A stretch of 64,000 nucleotides of DNA from Acidobacteriota bacterium (GCA_025463125.1 JAOAPX010000136.1:1-64000), one strand, 5' to 3'; positions 1 to 8,958 are shown, counted from the first letter of the stretch. A program made the numbers and translations. The notes: generated by a model from the sequence alone, not told the origin.

Positions 1-2110
1 ATTCGGCGATCGCTTCGGCGTTATTGTAAGTTTTGCCGGTATAAACATTTTTCGGCTTTTCTTTCTGCGTTTCTCCGCGCAGCGCGCTCGCCGCATATTT
101 ATTCGATTTAACGCCCGAGCTTTTAGCGAACGAAAGCCAACTCGAGCCGCGCGATAAATCCTTGATTAATTCGAGCGGCAGTTCGTTTAAGAACTGCGAC
201 GGTTCAGCCGTCGTTTCTTCACCGTAAACGCGCCGGCGCATCGAATGCGTCACAAACAGAATCTTCTCGGCGCGCGTAATAGCGACGTACGCCAGACGGC
301 GTTCTTCTTCAAGCTCTTTCGTATCGTTCAGCGAACGCGAATGCGGGAAAATTCCGTCTTCCATTCCGACCAGAAAAACAATCGGAAACTCCAAGCCTTT
401 CGCCGCGTGAACGGTCATCATCGTCACCGCAGCGTTGCGGTCGAATTTATCCGTATCGGAAACGAGCGCCGAATGGTCTATAAAATCGCGCAGACCGTTT
501 TCCTCCTGCTTGTCGTAATCGACGGCGGCGTTAACGAGTTCTTCCAGGTTTTCAAGCCGCACGGCTGATTCGTCCGAGTTTTCCGCGCGCAGCATATCGG
601 CGTAGCCCGTGTCTTCAATCGCCGCGATGACGACCTCGGAAACGGGTCGGTCGGTCGGCGCCGCTTCCTGAACTTTTATTTGCAGCTTTTCGATCACCTG
701 CTTGAATTTTCTCAAAGATTCAAGCGCGCGCGGCGTCAGATTCAGCGGCTGGTCGTAGCCTTTATCCGTAATCAGCGAAAGCGTTTCCCAGAAAGAGACG
801 CCGAAGTCTTTGGCGCGGTGCTGAAGCTCGTCGAGCGAAGTTTTCCCGAGTCCGCGAGTCGGAGTATTGACGACGCGCAGAAAGGCAATATCGTCAAACG
901 GATTTAAAGCCATTTTCAGATACGCGATAACGTCTTTGATCTCGGCGCGTTCATAAAACGAGAAACCGCCGACGATGTTGTATTCGATCCGGTTTCGCCG
1001 CAGAGATTCTTCAAAAAGACGCGATTGCGCGTTTGTGCGGTATAAAATAGCGAGTTTGTCCTGCGGATTTCTGCGCCTGTAATCGACGATTTGAGCGGCG
1101 ACAAATCGCGCTTCGCCGTCGCCGTCAAAAGCCTGGTAATAAAAAATCTTTTCGCCGCCCGGATTTGAAGTCCAGAGTTTTTTCTCTTTGCGCCCTTCGT
1201 TATTTTTGATAATCGCGTCGGCGGCATCGAGAATCGTCTGCGTCGAGCGGTAATTTTGCTCGAGCATAATAACTTTCGATTCCGCGTAATGCTGCTCGAA
1301 CGATAAAATATTCGCGATGTCGGCGCCGCGAAATCCGTAAATCGATTGCGCGTCGTCGCCGACGACGCAGATATTCTGCTGCTTTTCGGTCAAATAATTT
1401 ATCAGCGCAAATTGCAGAGCGTTTGTATCCTGATATTCGTCTACCAGAATATATTTAAATTTTTCGTTGTATTTGGCGCGAACTTCCTCGCTGACGCGCA
1501 AAAGCCTGACGGTTTTTATCAGCAGATCGTCAAAATCCAGTGCATTCGCGTTATTTAAACGCTCGCCGTACATTTTGAAAACTCTCGAGATAGCGGCGCG
1601 TCGCTCGTCCGTATACTCGACCTGCGAAGCGTAAAGCTCGGAATCTTCGCCGCGGTTTTTCGAAGCGCTGATCGCGCTTAAAACCTGTCGCGCCGAAAGC
1701 TGCTTTTCATCCATCCCGATGTCTTTAACGCACGCCTTAATGACTTTTATCGAATCGTCCGTATCGTAAATCGTAAAGGATTTCGTATAACCTTCCTGCA
1801 AATGCTCTATGTCCTGCCGCAGAATGCGTACGCAAAGCGAGTGAAACGTCGTGACGAGCGGCGCTGAATTGAGTTTTTCGCCTTTTAAAAGCACTTCGAC
1901 GCGCTCGCGCATCTCGCCCGCGGCTTTGTTCGTAAAGGTAACGGCTAAAATATTGTAAGGCGGAACCTTTTTTTCCGAGATCAGGTATGCGATGCGAACC
2001 GTAATAACGCGGGTTTTGCCAGATCCCGCGCCCGCTAAAATCAAAAGCGCGCCTTCGGTCGTGGTTACGGCTTCACGCTGCTGCGGATTTAAAGAAGATA
2101 AGATATCCAT
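1..2110 (-). CDS. uvrD: UvrD/PcrA-type ATP-dependent DNA helicase, 3' end cut by window edge
   Basis: Superfamily 1 3'-5' helicase used in nucleotide-excision and mismatch repair and in clearing proteins from DNA. The ATG is at 2110 and the frame stays open to base 1, giving about 703 residues; the C-terminal tail lies outside the window. Visible motifs: Walker A GAGSGKT at residues 27-33, motif II VDEYQDTN at about 223-230, and a motif-III stretch reading VVGDDAQSIYGFRG further on. These are diagnostic of UvrD/PcrA; Rep is less likely but not excluded without the C-terminus. No strong Shine-Dalgarno is visible before the ATG. Upstream, 2171-2192 is an 11-bp tandem duplication in otherwise featureless DNA. 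The family is sure, the exact paralogue less so. Confidence 0.93.
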   Translation of the reverse strand, partial: MDILSSLNPQQREAVTTTEGALLILAGAGSGKTRVITVRIAYLISEKKVPPYNILAVTFTNKAAGEMRERVEVLLKGEKLNSAPLVTTFHSLCVRILRQDIEHLQEGYTKSFTIYDTDDSIKVIKACVKDIGMDEKQLSARQVLSAISASKNRGEDSELYASQVEYTDERRAAISRVFKMYGERLNNANALDFDDLLIKTVRLLRVSEEVRAKYNEKFKYILVDEYQDTNALQFALINYLTEKQQNICVVGDDAQSIYGFRGADIANILSFEQHYAESKVIMLEQNYRSTQTILDAADAIIKNNEGRKEKKLWTSNPGGEKIFYYQAFDGDGEARFVAAQIVDYRRRNPQDKLAILYRTNAQSRLFEESLRRNRIEYNIVGGFSFYERAEIKDVIAYLKMALNPFDDIAFLRVVNTPTRGLGKTSLDELQHRAKDFGVSFWETLSLITDKGYDQPLNLTPRALESLRKFKQVIEKLQIKVQEAAPTDRPVSEVVIAAIEDTGYADMLRAENSDESAVRLENLEELVNAAVDYDKQEENGLRDFIDHSALVSDTDKFDRNAAVTMMTVHAAKGLEFPIVFLVGMEDGIFPHSRSLNDTKELEEERRLAYVAITRAEKILFVTHSMRRRVYGEETTAEPSQFLNELPLELIKDLSRGSSWLSFAKSSGVKSNKYAASALRGETQKEKPKNVYTGKTYNNAEAIAE

Positions 2111-2351
2111 AAATTTCGAGTGAAAGTTTAATGGTAAGTTTTTAATCGCTGAGCGTCAAAGACAAAATAGACAGACTTTATACAGACTTTATAAGGAATA
2201 TCCGATGCGGGATTTCACCGGCAAAACCGCGGCAAGCTTAAAATATCGAAAGGAATTTGCGGATAAAACTCTACTTCTGCCGCGTATCGGCTTAAGTTTA
2301 TTACTTATCTACAGCTTCTTTAATAAGTAATTTTTGCGGCATTTCCGGCGG

Positions 2352-2909
2352 CTATTTAATCAAACTTTGAATTTCCTTAAACTGTTCGTGCCGCGCGTCT
2401 CTGAGCAATTCAAAAATTGCCATTTCCATTGTCGAAAGCACCGCGCCGCTGATCTGCATTTTACGAATCGCCGTTTCCTTATCGTGAGTGTAACGCGAGC
2501 CTATGCAATCGGTTAAAAGATGAACTTCGTAATTACTCAGCAAAAGATCGTGCGTCGTTTGATTGACGCAGATGTGAGATTCAAGCCCGCAAAGCACAAT
2601 TTGCCGGGCGCCGGTCGCTTCGAGTTTTTCGACAAACGAAGATGCGCCGCAAGAGCTGAACGAAGTTTTTTCGACAAATTCGTATTCCGCCGGCATTGAA
2701 AAAAGAATTTCTTCAGCCGTTCTGCCCAAACCTTTCGGATATTGTTCGGTAATGATCACAGGCAAATTCAGAATTTGAAAACTGCGAACCGCGATGGAAA
2801 CGCGCGAGGCGATTTGCGGAAACTCGGGAATCGCAGAGCGAAACGCTTCCTGCATATCGACAACAACGAGAGCGGCTTTTTCTCTGTCTAAAATTTTCGA
2901 GTGTGACAT
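2352..2909 (-). CDS. Isochorismatase-family cysteine hydrolase (first of two)
   Basis: Small soluble hydrolase of the isochorismatase/nicotinamidase fold, YcaC-like; the substrate cannot be told from sequence. The catalytic triad is visible: Asp in VVVDMQ, Lys in VEKTSF and Cys in SHICVNQTTHD (D27, K90, C123 counted from the longer start). The frame extends to an ATG at 2936. The ATG at 2909 is preferred because the fold begins just after it, although GGAA-like sequence precedes both starts. A second, divergent member of the family lies 85 bp upstream on the same strand, so the two may be co-transcribed. The short spacer between them has no obvious terminator. Confidence 0.88.
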   Translation of the reverse strand: MSHSKILDREKAALVVVDMQEAFRSAIPEFPQIASRVSIAVRSFQILNLPVIITEQYPKGLGRTAEEILFSMPAEYEFVEKTSFSSCGASSFVEKLEATGARQIVLCGLESHICVNQTTHDLLLSNYEVHLLTDCIGSRYTHDKETAIRKMQISGAVLSTMEMAIFELLRDARHEQFKEIQSLIK

Positions 2910-2994
2910 AATTTTTTTGTTCCGGGAGTTTTCCATTTACGGCGTTTTCCGATTTTTTTTCTTGCCGGCAGCCGTATTCGACACAATTTAGGGG

Positions 2995-3597
2995 TTAAGC
3001 GGAAGCTTTTAATTCTTTAAAGTTTATTTCGGTCGAAGGGCGAACATCGGCTTTTAAGATTTTCCCTAAAAATTCGAGCGTTAAATCGCTTTGTTCGGTT
3101 AGGTTAGCGGCGACGCAATCGGCGGGAACAACCAGTTCAAAATCGCGCATATAAGCGTCGTTTGCCGTAAAAAGAACACAGATGTTTGTCGCAACGCCGG
3201 TCAGAATCAAAGTTTCCGCGCCGAGATATTCGAGCAAAACGTCGAGGGTCGTTGAAAAAAAGCCGGAATGCTTCGGTTTTAAAACGAAATAATCGTCGTC
3301 TTCCGGCTCGAGCAGCCTGACAACCGAGCTGCCTCGAACGTTTTCATCCAAGCAATGCGATAATAATTTCTTAAAGTCCGATTGCCATTTTCCGAAATTA
3401 TCGTTGACGTAAACAACCGGAACACCGGCTTTTTTAGCTTTTTTCCGGAGGCGCGCGATATTTTCGGCAATCGGTTCGGCGTTGGCGAACAATTTTTCAC
3501 CGTCTTCGAATTCAAAATCCGAAATCATATCGATTATCAGCAAAACCACCGCGGACTTGTCCGGCGCGTTACCGTGCAGATCTTTATTTTTCGGCAT
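2995..3597 (-). CDS. Isochorismatase-family cysteine hydrolase (second of two)
   Basis: A 200-residue cysteine hydrolase with Asp in LLIIDMISDF (D23), Lys in VLKPKHSGF (K107) and nucleophile Cys in GVATNICVLFTAND (C140). The VATNICV and ADCVAA segments are typical of the family. Known members hydrolyse isochorismate, nicotinamide, carbamoyl-sarcosine or ureido compounds, and nothing here picks one. Its start overlaps the end of the upstream small membrane-protein gene by 14 bp, which suggests translational coupling. It is too different from its neighbour to be a recent duplicate. Confidence 0.88.
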   Translation of the reverse strand: MPKNKDLHGNAPDKSAVVLLIIDMISDFEFEDGEKLFANAEPIAENIARLRKKAKKAGVPVVYVNDNFGKWQSDFKKLLSHCLDENVRGSSVVRLLEPEDDDYFVLKPKHSGFFSTTLDVLLEYLGAETLILTGVATNICVLFTANDAYMRDFELVVPADCVAANLTEQSDLTLEFLGKILKADVRPSTEINFKELKASA

Positions 3598-3766
3598 ATT
3601 GCTTTTCGTTTTTTTCTTTTAATTTTTGCTCTTTCTCTTTTTGATGTTGGGCTTTTTCTTTTTTGTATGTGCGAACAAAAAAGAATACTGCGACGACGCC
3701 CATGATTAAAATTAATATCATCATGGCGGCGATAAAATAAATTTCAGCAAGCGATGAACCTGTCAT
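3584..3766 (-). CDS. Small single-pass membrane protein, unknown function
   Basis: Sixty residues: a short N-terminus, one hydrophobic segment at about 8-32 (IYFIAAMMILILIMGVVAVF), then a highly charged Lys/Glu/Gln-rich tail that probably forms a cytoplasmic helix or coiled coil. No family is recognised. It starts with ATG, and its end overlaps the start of the following isochorismatase-family gene by 14 bp, which argues that it is real and translated with it. It could be a small anchor or regulator. The biased composition leaves some doubt. Confidence 0.5.
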   Translation of the reverse strand: MTGSSLAEIYFIAAMMILILIMGVVAVFFFVRTYKKEKAQHQKEKEQKLKEKNEKQYAEK

Positions 3767-3949
3767 ACTTCAAGTTTAACTGAAGTTTACGGCTAATACA
3801 AAAGTGTGATTTCAGAGGTTTTCGCTTGAATTCTTTAGATAAATCAGGCAAAGAATCATCAAATTCTCATCGCCCGAAGTTCGGCGTGCAACGGGACAAA
3901 TTCGCTTTCTCATCAAAAGAAACACACTAAAAGAACAGTTCGCCGAAGT

Positions 3950-5914
3950 ATGCAAAATTTCCGAAAACTAATTTTTATCAGCCTGTCTTTTTTTGCGCTT
4001 CTGTCGGTTTCAACGCCTTCGGTTTCGGCTAATGAATCGTGGATTTCGGTAAAATCGAAAAATTTCACTTTAGTCGGAAACGCGGACGAAGCGGAAATGC
4101 GCAGAGTCGCGACAAAGCTCGAACAGTTTCGGTACGTTTTTACGCAGCTTTTCAGTGAAATGAATTTCGTTTCGCCGATTCCGACGACCGTTCTGGTTTT
4201 CAAGGACGAAGCTTCGTTCAGCCGTTTTAAGCCGCTTAACGAGGACGGCACGCGGCGCGATTGGGTAATCGGATATTTTCTGCCGGGCAAAGATGTAAAT
4301 TATATAGCGCTTCCGGCGGCTGCGGGAAAACCGACTTCGCTTTCAACGATTTATCATGAATACGTTCATTTCCTGATTGACAACACGCTCGGGCGGGCAA
4401 ATATTCCGCCATGGTTTAACGAGGGATTCGCCGAATTTTACGAGCAGACAAATATCGAAACGGACGAAAAAGCGACGATCGGAAATGTTAACGCTTCGCA
4501 TTTAACCGCTTTACGCAAAAACGGACTTGTGCCTTTTGAAAAATTTTTCGCCGTCGATTATTACACGCTGAATCGCCAGTCAAAAGAGAATATAAGCTTT
4601 TATTACGCGCAGGCTTGGGCTTTGATGCATTACCTGGTTTATGGAAACAACGGTGCGAGAAATAAAGAACTTCGTGAATACAAAGACCTGCTTTTGAAAG
4701 GAAAAACTTCAAAACAGGCGTTTCAGCAAGCCTTTAAAACCGATTACGCTTTGATGGAAGCTGAAGTTAAAAAATATATAGACAGAAAGACTTTTGAATT
4801 TTCCACCGTAAATCTCGATAAATCGATTGCTTCGGCAAATAATTCGAGCGTTTCGCCTGTAACTTTGGCTGAGGCGAAAGCTTTTCAGGGAGATTTATTA
4901 CTGCACCAGAACCGCACGGATGAAGCAAGTCAATTTTTGCTTGAATCGCTGGCTCTCGAACCTGATTCGAGTTTCGCAAACGCGGCGTTCGGATTAATCA
5001 AACTAAAAGAAAAAAATTACAGCGAAGCTCAGAAGTATCTGGAAAAAGCAGTCCGGGCGGATGCGCGCAATTACTTTGCCCATTACAGCTACGCGTATGT
5101 TTTAAGCCGCGAAGGAATGTCGGATTTCGGTTTTGTAATAGCTTATAACGCCGGATACGCGGAAACGATTCGCGAAAGCTTGCGCAAAGCAATTGCGCTG
5201 AACCCGACTTTTGCCGAATCGTATCATCTGTACGCGCTTGTAAATATCGTCAGAAATGAAAATCTGAATGAAGCGCTCGAGTTTATAAACAAAGCCTTGC
5301 AGCTTGCGCCCGGAAATCAATGGTATTCATTGCGTTTGGCGGAAATTTATATGCGGCAGGAAGATTTCGCGGGCGCCCGCGAAATCTCCGGGAAAATACT
5401 TCAGACGGCGCCCGACGATCAGCTGAAACTTTACGCGCAAAACACCTTAAATATGACAAACGCATGGGAAGCGCAGCTCGAAGACATTAAAAAAGATCGC
5501 GAGCGAAAAGACCCGGAAGTCACTGATAAGATTTTGACCGAAGAGGAAATAGCCGTTTTAAACGAAAAAGCGATGATCGAATCGCTGAATCAATCTTTGC
5601 GCAGACCGCGACCGGGCGAAAAGCGCGCGCTCGGTTTTTTAACCGGAATCGAATGCGATTCGAACGGAGTGATTTATTCGTTTAAAGTTAATAATCGCCG
5701 GATTGAATTCAGAAGCAATACGCTTGAGGATGTTACTTTAACCGCTTACGCTTCGGCGGATTCGAAGTTCGGCTGCGGAACTTTGAAAAAAGAAGTTTAC
5801 GCGGTTCTCACATATCGTTCGAAAAACGATGTAAAATCCAAAATTGCCGGGGAAACGGTGGCAATTGAATTCGTTCCGAGAAATTTCGTTTTATTCGGTC
5901 CGAATACGGATTAA
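3950..5914 (+). CDS. Secreted peptidase MA-like metalloprotease with TPR repeats (DUF1570-like)
   Basis: A 654-residue exported protein. A signal peptide (about residues 1-27, ending SVSA) is followed by a gluzincin-type zinc protease domain with HEYVH at 136-140 and the downstream glutamate motif PWFNEGFAEFYE about 20 residues later. This is the pattern of the peptidase MA family. From about residue 300 to 480 there are TPR-like helices (for example DEASQFLLESLALEPDSS and ALEFINKALQLAPGN). A C-terminal domain of about 120 residues is not recognised. The combination is frequent in Acidobacteriota. The substrate is unknown. The gene is monocistronic and converges on the thioesterase gene. Confidence 0.85.
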   Translation: MQNFRKLIFISLSFFALLSVSTPSVSANESWISVKSKNFTLVGNADEAEMRRVATKLEQFRYVFTQLFSEMNFVSPIPTTVLVFKDEASFSRFKPLNEDGTRRDWVIGYFLPGKDVNYIALPAAAGKPTSLSTIYHEYVHFLIDNTLGRANIPPWFNEGFAEFYEQTNIETDEKATIGNVNASHLTALRKNGLVPFEKFFAVDYYTLNRQSKENISFYYAQAWALMHYLVYGNNGARNKELREYKDLLLKGKTSKQAFQQAFKTDYALMEAEVKKYIDRKTFEFSTVNLDKSIASANNSSVSPVTLAEAKAFQGDLLLHQNRTDEASQFLLESLALEPDSSFANAAFGLIKLKEKNYSEAQKYLEKAVRADARNYFAHYSYAYVLSREGMSDFGFVIAYNAGYAETIRESLRKAIALNPTFAESYHLYALVNIVRNENLNEALEFINKALQLAPGNQWYSLRLAEIYMRQEDFAGAREISGKILQTAPDDQLKLYAQNTLNMTNAWEAQLEDIKKDRERKDPEVTDKILTEEEIAVLNEKAMIESLNQSLRRPRPGEKRALGFLTGIECDSNGVIYSFKVNNRRIEFRSNTLEDVTLTAYASADSKFGCGTLKKEVYAVLTYRSKNDVKSKIAGETVAIEFVPRNFVLFGPNTD

Positions 5915-5959
5915 TAAACTTTAGGCTGCGGCTTGCGGAAAGGCTTAAAAAAGCGAAAA

Positions 5960-6412
5960 TTATCTCGGCGCTTCACCCTCCGGAAAAGCCTTATCATCAA
6001 TTGCTTCTTCGGCAAGCAGCTTTTCGCGGTATAATTCCGGCATAGTGCGCACTTTTTTATTGGTATCGGTTACAAGATGAAGCGTCTCGCCTTCGGCAAG
6101 CAGCGCTTGATCTGAAGGTCTGTAAACTTCGTAAATAAATCTCAGCGAACGGCTTCGCAGCTCGGCTACTTTCGTGCGAATTATCAAGACGTCTTCGTAA
6201 TAAGCGGGCGATTTATAACGACAGTAGGTTTCGGCAACGACCATCAGCGCGTTGTCCTTTTCTTCCATTTCCTTATAAGAAAAATCGCGTGCGCGGCAAA
6301 ATTCGCTCCTGCCAAATTCGAACCAAACCAGGTAGTTGGAATGATGGACAATGCCCATCTTATCGGTTTCCGCGTAACGAACGCGGATTTCGGATTCGTG
6401 CCAATCGCTCAT
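5960..6412 (-). CDS. YbgC/FadM-family acyl-CoA thioesterase (hotdog fold)
   Basis: A 150-residue 4-hydroxybenzoyl-CoA thioesterase-type protein. The signature YAETDKMGIVHHSNY (residues 13-27) contains the catalytic Asp17 and the following His pair, then WFEFGRSEF, as in YbgC and FadM. Such enzymes hydrolyse short- to long-chain acyl-CoA. YbgC is often tied to the Tol-Pal system, but no tol genes are nearby, so the physiological role is open. The gene lies downstream of tRNA-Gln(CUG) on the same strand, separated by a 14-bp hairpin. Confidence 0.88.
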   Translation of the reverse strand: MSDWHESEIRVRYAETDKMGIVHHSNYLVWFEFGRSEFCRARDFSYKEMEEKDNALMVVAETYCRYKSPAYYEDVLIIRTKVAELRSRSLRFIYEVYRPSDQALLAEGETLHLVTDTNKKVRTMPELYREKLLAEEAIDDKAFPEGEAPR

Positions 6413-6437
6413 AATAAGATGTAAGATGCTTAACGAC

Positions 6438-6486
6438 AGATGCCGAATGCCTTTTCAGCTTTAATCACTTTGGGCATTCGGCATCT
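6438..6486 (-). terminator. Strong hairpin between tRNA-Gln(CUG) and the thioesterase gene
   Basis: Fourteen perfectly paired bases (6438-6451 with 6473-6486) around a 21-nt loop, placed just after the tRNA 3' end in the direction of transcription. There is no clear U run on the minus strand; a short T-rich run follows on the plus strand. It may end or process the tRNA transcript, or stabilise a joint tRNA-thioesterase RNA. Confidence 0.5.
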
Positions 6487-6495
6487 TTAATTTAG

Positions 6496-6569
6496 TGGCT
6501 GGGAGACAGGGATTCGAACCCCGATAGGCAGATCCAGAGACTGCAGTCCTACCATTAGACGATCTCCCA
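6496..6569 (-). tRNA. tRNA-Gln (anticodon CUG), CCA encoded
   Basis: A 74-nt cloverleaf read on the minus strand: acceptor UGGGAGA/UCUCCCA, D-arm with AAUGGUAGG, anticodon loop CUCUGGA with CUG at 34-36, T-arm GGGGUUCGAAUCCC-like, and a genome-encoded CCA. U1 and the weak first acceptor pair fit glutamine identity. Position 31-39 is a U-U mismatch and base 37 is G, both also true of the second tRNA-Gln in this window. Confidence 0.96.
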
Positions 6570-7000
6570 ATATCAATAAGCCTTTGTTTTCAACGAGTTA
6601 ATTTTACTTGTTTGAGTAAAAAACGCATCAGCCAAGGCTTGATTGATTTCAATATTAAACAGATTTTTTTTAAGTTGCAACCGGCAAAAGCCATTCAAAA
6701 TGATTAATGAAGAAGAAATGACAATTTACCCGATTATTTGCCCGGCGCGGAAAGCAAAATCGAAAGCTTTTTGAAAACCGAATTATTAGTCTGAATAAAG
6801 ATTAAATAAAGATAAAAACGCAGTGAGCTACCGGACGCTTTATCAACAAAGCACGCGGAAAAGCGAAACGTTTTTACCGAAACAAAACCGTTACCGGTTT
6901 TTTTCCGAATCCGGTAATAAGACTGATAAAACTGATTAAAAAGAAATAAAAACAAAAAAAAAGAAAAAAAAGAAAAAAAAGAAAAAAAAGAAAAAAAAGA
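6570..7000. repeat. Gene-free stretch ending in a (GA8) microsatellite
   Basis: No convincing gene lies between the tRNA and the small membrane-peptide gene. The right end (about 6953-6999) is an A-rich tract containing four exact 9-bp units of one G plus eight A, with G at 6963, 6972, 6981, 6990 and 6999. On the minus strand this is a T8C repeat directly after a hairpin, so it doubles as an oversized terminator tail. Replication slippage is expected here. Confidence 0.75.
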
Positions 7001-7037
7001 GGAAACGATACAATAAATTATTGCTGCTATCGTTCCC
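7001..7037 (-). terminator. Terminator of the Lmo0937-type peptide gene
   Basis: A stem of 7001-7010 with 7028-7037 (nine of ten pairs) plus an inner CAATAA/TTATTG pairing gives one long hairpin. On the minus strand it is followed by the T8C repeat tract. Its position just downstream of the stop at 7056 makes it the natural intrinsic terminator of that gene. Confidence 0.7.
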
Positions 7038-7055
7038 TTCTGATTTTGAAATTAC

Positions 7056-7205
7056 CTAAACTCCACGACCTCTGACAAGTTGTAAGACCAAAACCACAAG
7101 AGCTACAACAAGCAGAATGTGAATTAAGTTACCGACGGCGGCACCGGCAAAACCAAAACCTAATGCCCACAAAACAAGTAGTATAATAAGAATTGTCCAA
7201 AGCAT
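7056..7205 (-). CDS. Lmo0937-family small hydrophobic membrane protein (49 aa)
   Basis: A 49-residue peptide with an ATG at 7205 and a clear Shine-Dalgarno (AAAAGGAGAAAATT before the ATG). It has two membrane segments: WTILIILLVLWALGF, a GAAVGN turn, then IHILLVVALVVLVLQLV, ending RGRGV. The pattern of LW..L..LW.LGF, a glycine-rich turn, (L/I)IH(I/L)LLV(I/V)A and a short basic tail matches the Lmo0937/DUF5670 family, often annotated as stress-associated; the function is unknown. It has its own terminator and stands alone. Confidence 0.85.
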   Translation of the reverse strand: MLWTILIILLVLWALGFGFAGAAVGNLIHILLVVALVVLVLQLVRGRGV

Positions 7206-7680
7206 AATTTTCTCCTTTTGATTATAAATTAATCAACCTAATTTATTTTTTTCCGGATAATCACCGGAACGCTTTTATTCCTTAGAAAAAAGCTTATAAC
7301 TTTCGCTTCGATGTATTACATCAATACGGCAAGTTACATGCTTTTATAAACTGCAATCTTTATGCCATCCGTCACGGTTTATAAATTATTAAAATTTAAT
7401 ATTGAATCTAAACGACTTAGCTGAAACAGGTAAAAACAGGCAGCGTCTGGAAACTAAAACAAGCAAAAGCAGGCAAAATATTATTTAGTGAAAATCAAAT
7501 CGCGTCAGAACTTAAAAAATTCGCGCTCTGCATCAAAAGCCTTAAAGAAAGATTGTTTATTAATTCGAAATTCTTTGTAATAATATTGTTTTTGTAAATT
7601 AATTGAAAAACGGCAGTTTCCAGACAGTAACGAATCAGCCGTAAATATTACTAACTTACAGTTATACGGACGGATTATTT
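7206..7680. other. 475-bp intergenic region with a widely spaced inverted repeat
   Basis: Divergent region between the small membrane-peptide gene and a TPR gene. It holds an 11-bp perfect inverted repeat, GTCTGGAAACT at 7445-7455 and its complement at 7615-7625, about 160 bp apart. It is AT-rich and probably carries promoters for both flanking genes, but I could not choose a convincing -35/-10 pair. No open frame looks coding. Confidence 0.5.
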
Positions 7681-8337
7681 ATGAGAATTAAAGATTTTTT
7701 TATAGCCGCGTCGATTCTTTCTGTGATTTTAACTTTTTCAAATGTCGCCGCGGCGCAAAAAGACGATAAATATCTGCTGCGGGCGAAAAAGCTTTCGGAA
7801 AAGAAAAAGTATGACGAAGCTTTAACGGCGTACCGGAAATCTCTGGAAATTAATCCGAACTGGAAAGCGGCTTACGGAGTCGGGAGCGATTTTTTGCGCC
7901 GCGAAAAATTGTCTGAGGCGCTCGCGTATTTTCAAAAAGCTTTGCGAATGAATGAAAACGAACCGATGATCTGGTACAGCATCGGCTACTCTTACGGAAA
8001 ACTTGAGGAAAATAATCAAGCCGCAGAAGCGCTGCAAAAAGCCGTCGCGCTGAAACCCGATTACGGTGACGCATGGTATAACCTGGGCAGCGTGCTCTAC
8101 AAATTAAACCGTTTTGAAGAAGCGGTCACAGCGTATCAATCAGCGACCAGGTTTAATCCAAACGACGCCGAAGCATATGCTTTTCTGGGTATGGCTTATT
8201 CAAATCTCAATAATTACGCCAAAGCCGTCGAATCTTTTCAGAAAGCTGTAAAAATTTCGCCCGACAACAGCGGCTACAGGCAAAATTTAAATAGTTTTGA
8301 AGCCAAGCTAAAAGAACAAACCCCGAAAGAGCCTTAG
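7681..8337 (+). CDS. Exported TPR-repeat protein
   Basis: A 218-residue protein with an N-terminal signal peptide (hydrophobic residues 8-23, cleavage near AAAQ) followed by five to six consecutive tetratricopeptide repeats. Examples are KYDEALTAYRKSLEINP, NQAAEALQKAVALKP, RFEEAVTAYQSATRFNP and NYAKAVESFQKAVKISP. TPR arrays mediate protein-protein contacts, and location in the periplasm is inferred from the signal peptide. The gene stands alone upstream of the receiver genes. A specific partner cannot be named. Confidence 0.82.
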   Translation: MRIKDFFIAASILSVILTFSNVAAAQKDDKYLLRAKKLSEKKKYDEALTAYRKSLEINPNWKAAYGVGSDFLRREKLSEALAYFQKALRMNENEPMIWYSIGYSYGKLEENNQAAEALQKAVALKPDYGDAWYNLGSVLYKLNRFEEAVTAYQSATRFNPNDAEAYAFLGMAYSNLNNYAKAVESFQKAVKISPDNSGYRQNLNSFEAKLKEQTPKEP

Positions 8338-8580
8338 AAGTTTGTTGTCAAATCAAATAAATAGGCGCGCTTTGTCAGACGTTTATTCAATAGAATACTG
8401 GATAAACGTCTCATTAAATTGCAGGCGGCTAATAGTTTTTTATAAGAAAAAAATCATAAATTTTAGAGGTTTAAGGAATAACCGTAAAATTGGATTTTTC
8501 TATCTTAAGAAATTGTATATATAATAAGACTTTCGCCTGTTGGGCAACAAATAAGGATCATCAAACCAGGGGGAGCCAGC

Positions 8581-8958
8581 ATGAGTGTTAAGGTTTTAAT
8601 TGTAGAAGATAATGCAGATTATCGTGAATTGATCGATTTCTTTCTAAAATTAAAAGGGTTTGAAGTTATTATCGCAACCGACGGGCTGGAAGCCATCGAG
8701 CTTGCCAATTCAGAAATGCCTCATATCATCTTGATGGATTTGAATCTGCCGGTTCTCGATGGATGGGAAGCCACAAAGATTATCAGCCAGAACCAGGCGA
8801 CGGCAAACATTCCTATAATTGCCGTTTCGGCAAACTGCAACAGCGATTACAATAACGATATCTTAAAAGCGGGCGCCGTCGGATGCGTGCAAAAACCGGT
8901 GGATATCGAAAGCCTTCCCGACTTAATTTTAAGTTACGCGCTAAGCGAAGCCTGTTGA
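8581..8958 (+). CDS. Stand-alone CheY-like response regulator 1
   Basis: A 125-residue single receiver domain without an output domain. The acidic pocket is in VEDNADY, the phospho-acceptor Asp in LMDLNLPVLDG, the switch Ser in AVSANC (Ser instead of the usual Thr) and the conserved Lys in CVQKPVD. Such proteins pass phosphate to partners or act by binding, as CheY, Spo0F and DivK do. A strong GGGGGAG ribosome-binding site precedes the ATG by six bases. No histidine kinase is adjacent. The stop codon lies in the loop of a terminator-like hairpin. Confidence 0.92.
   Translation: MSVKVLIVEDNADYRELIDFFLKLKGFEVIIATDGLEAIELANSEMPHIILMDLNLPVLDGWEATKIISQNQATANIPIIAVSANCNSDYNNDILKAGAVGCVQKPVDIESLPDLILSYALSEAC

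Noticed and set aside
6734..6955. 73-codon frame on the minus strand
   Set aside because: It starts inside the A-rich microsatellite, has no ribosome-binding site, and its Phe/Tyr/Arg/Lys-rich product resembles translated AT-rich spacer.
8342..8524. 60-codon frame between the TPR gene and receiver gene 1
   Set aside because: Non-ATG start four bases after a stop, no Shine-Dalgarno, product unlike any family and dominated by AT-rich codons.
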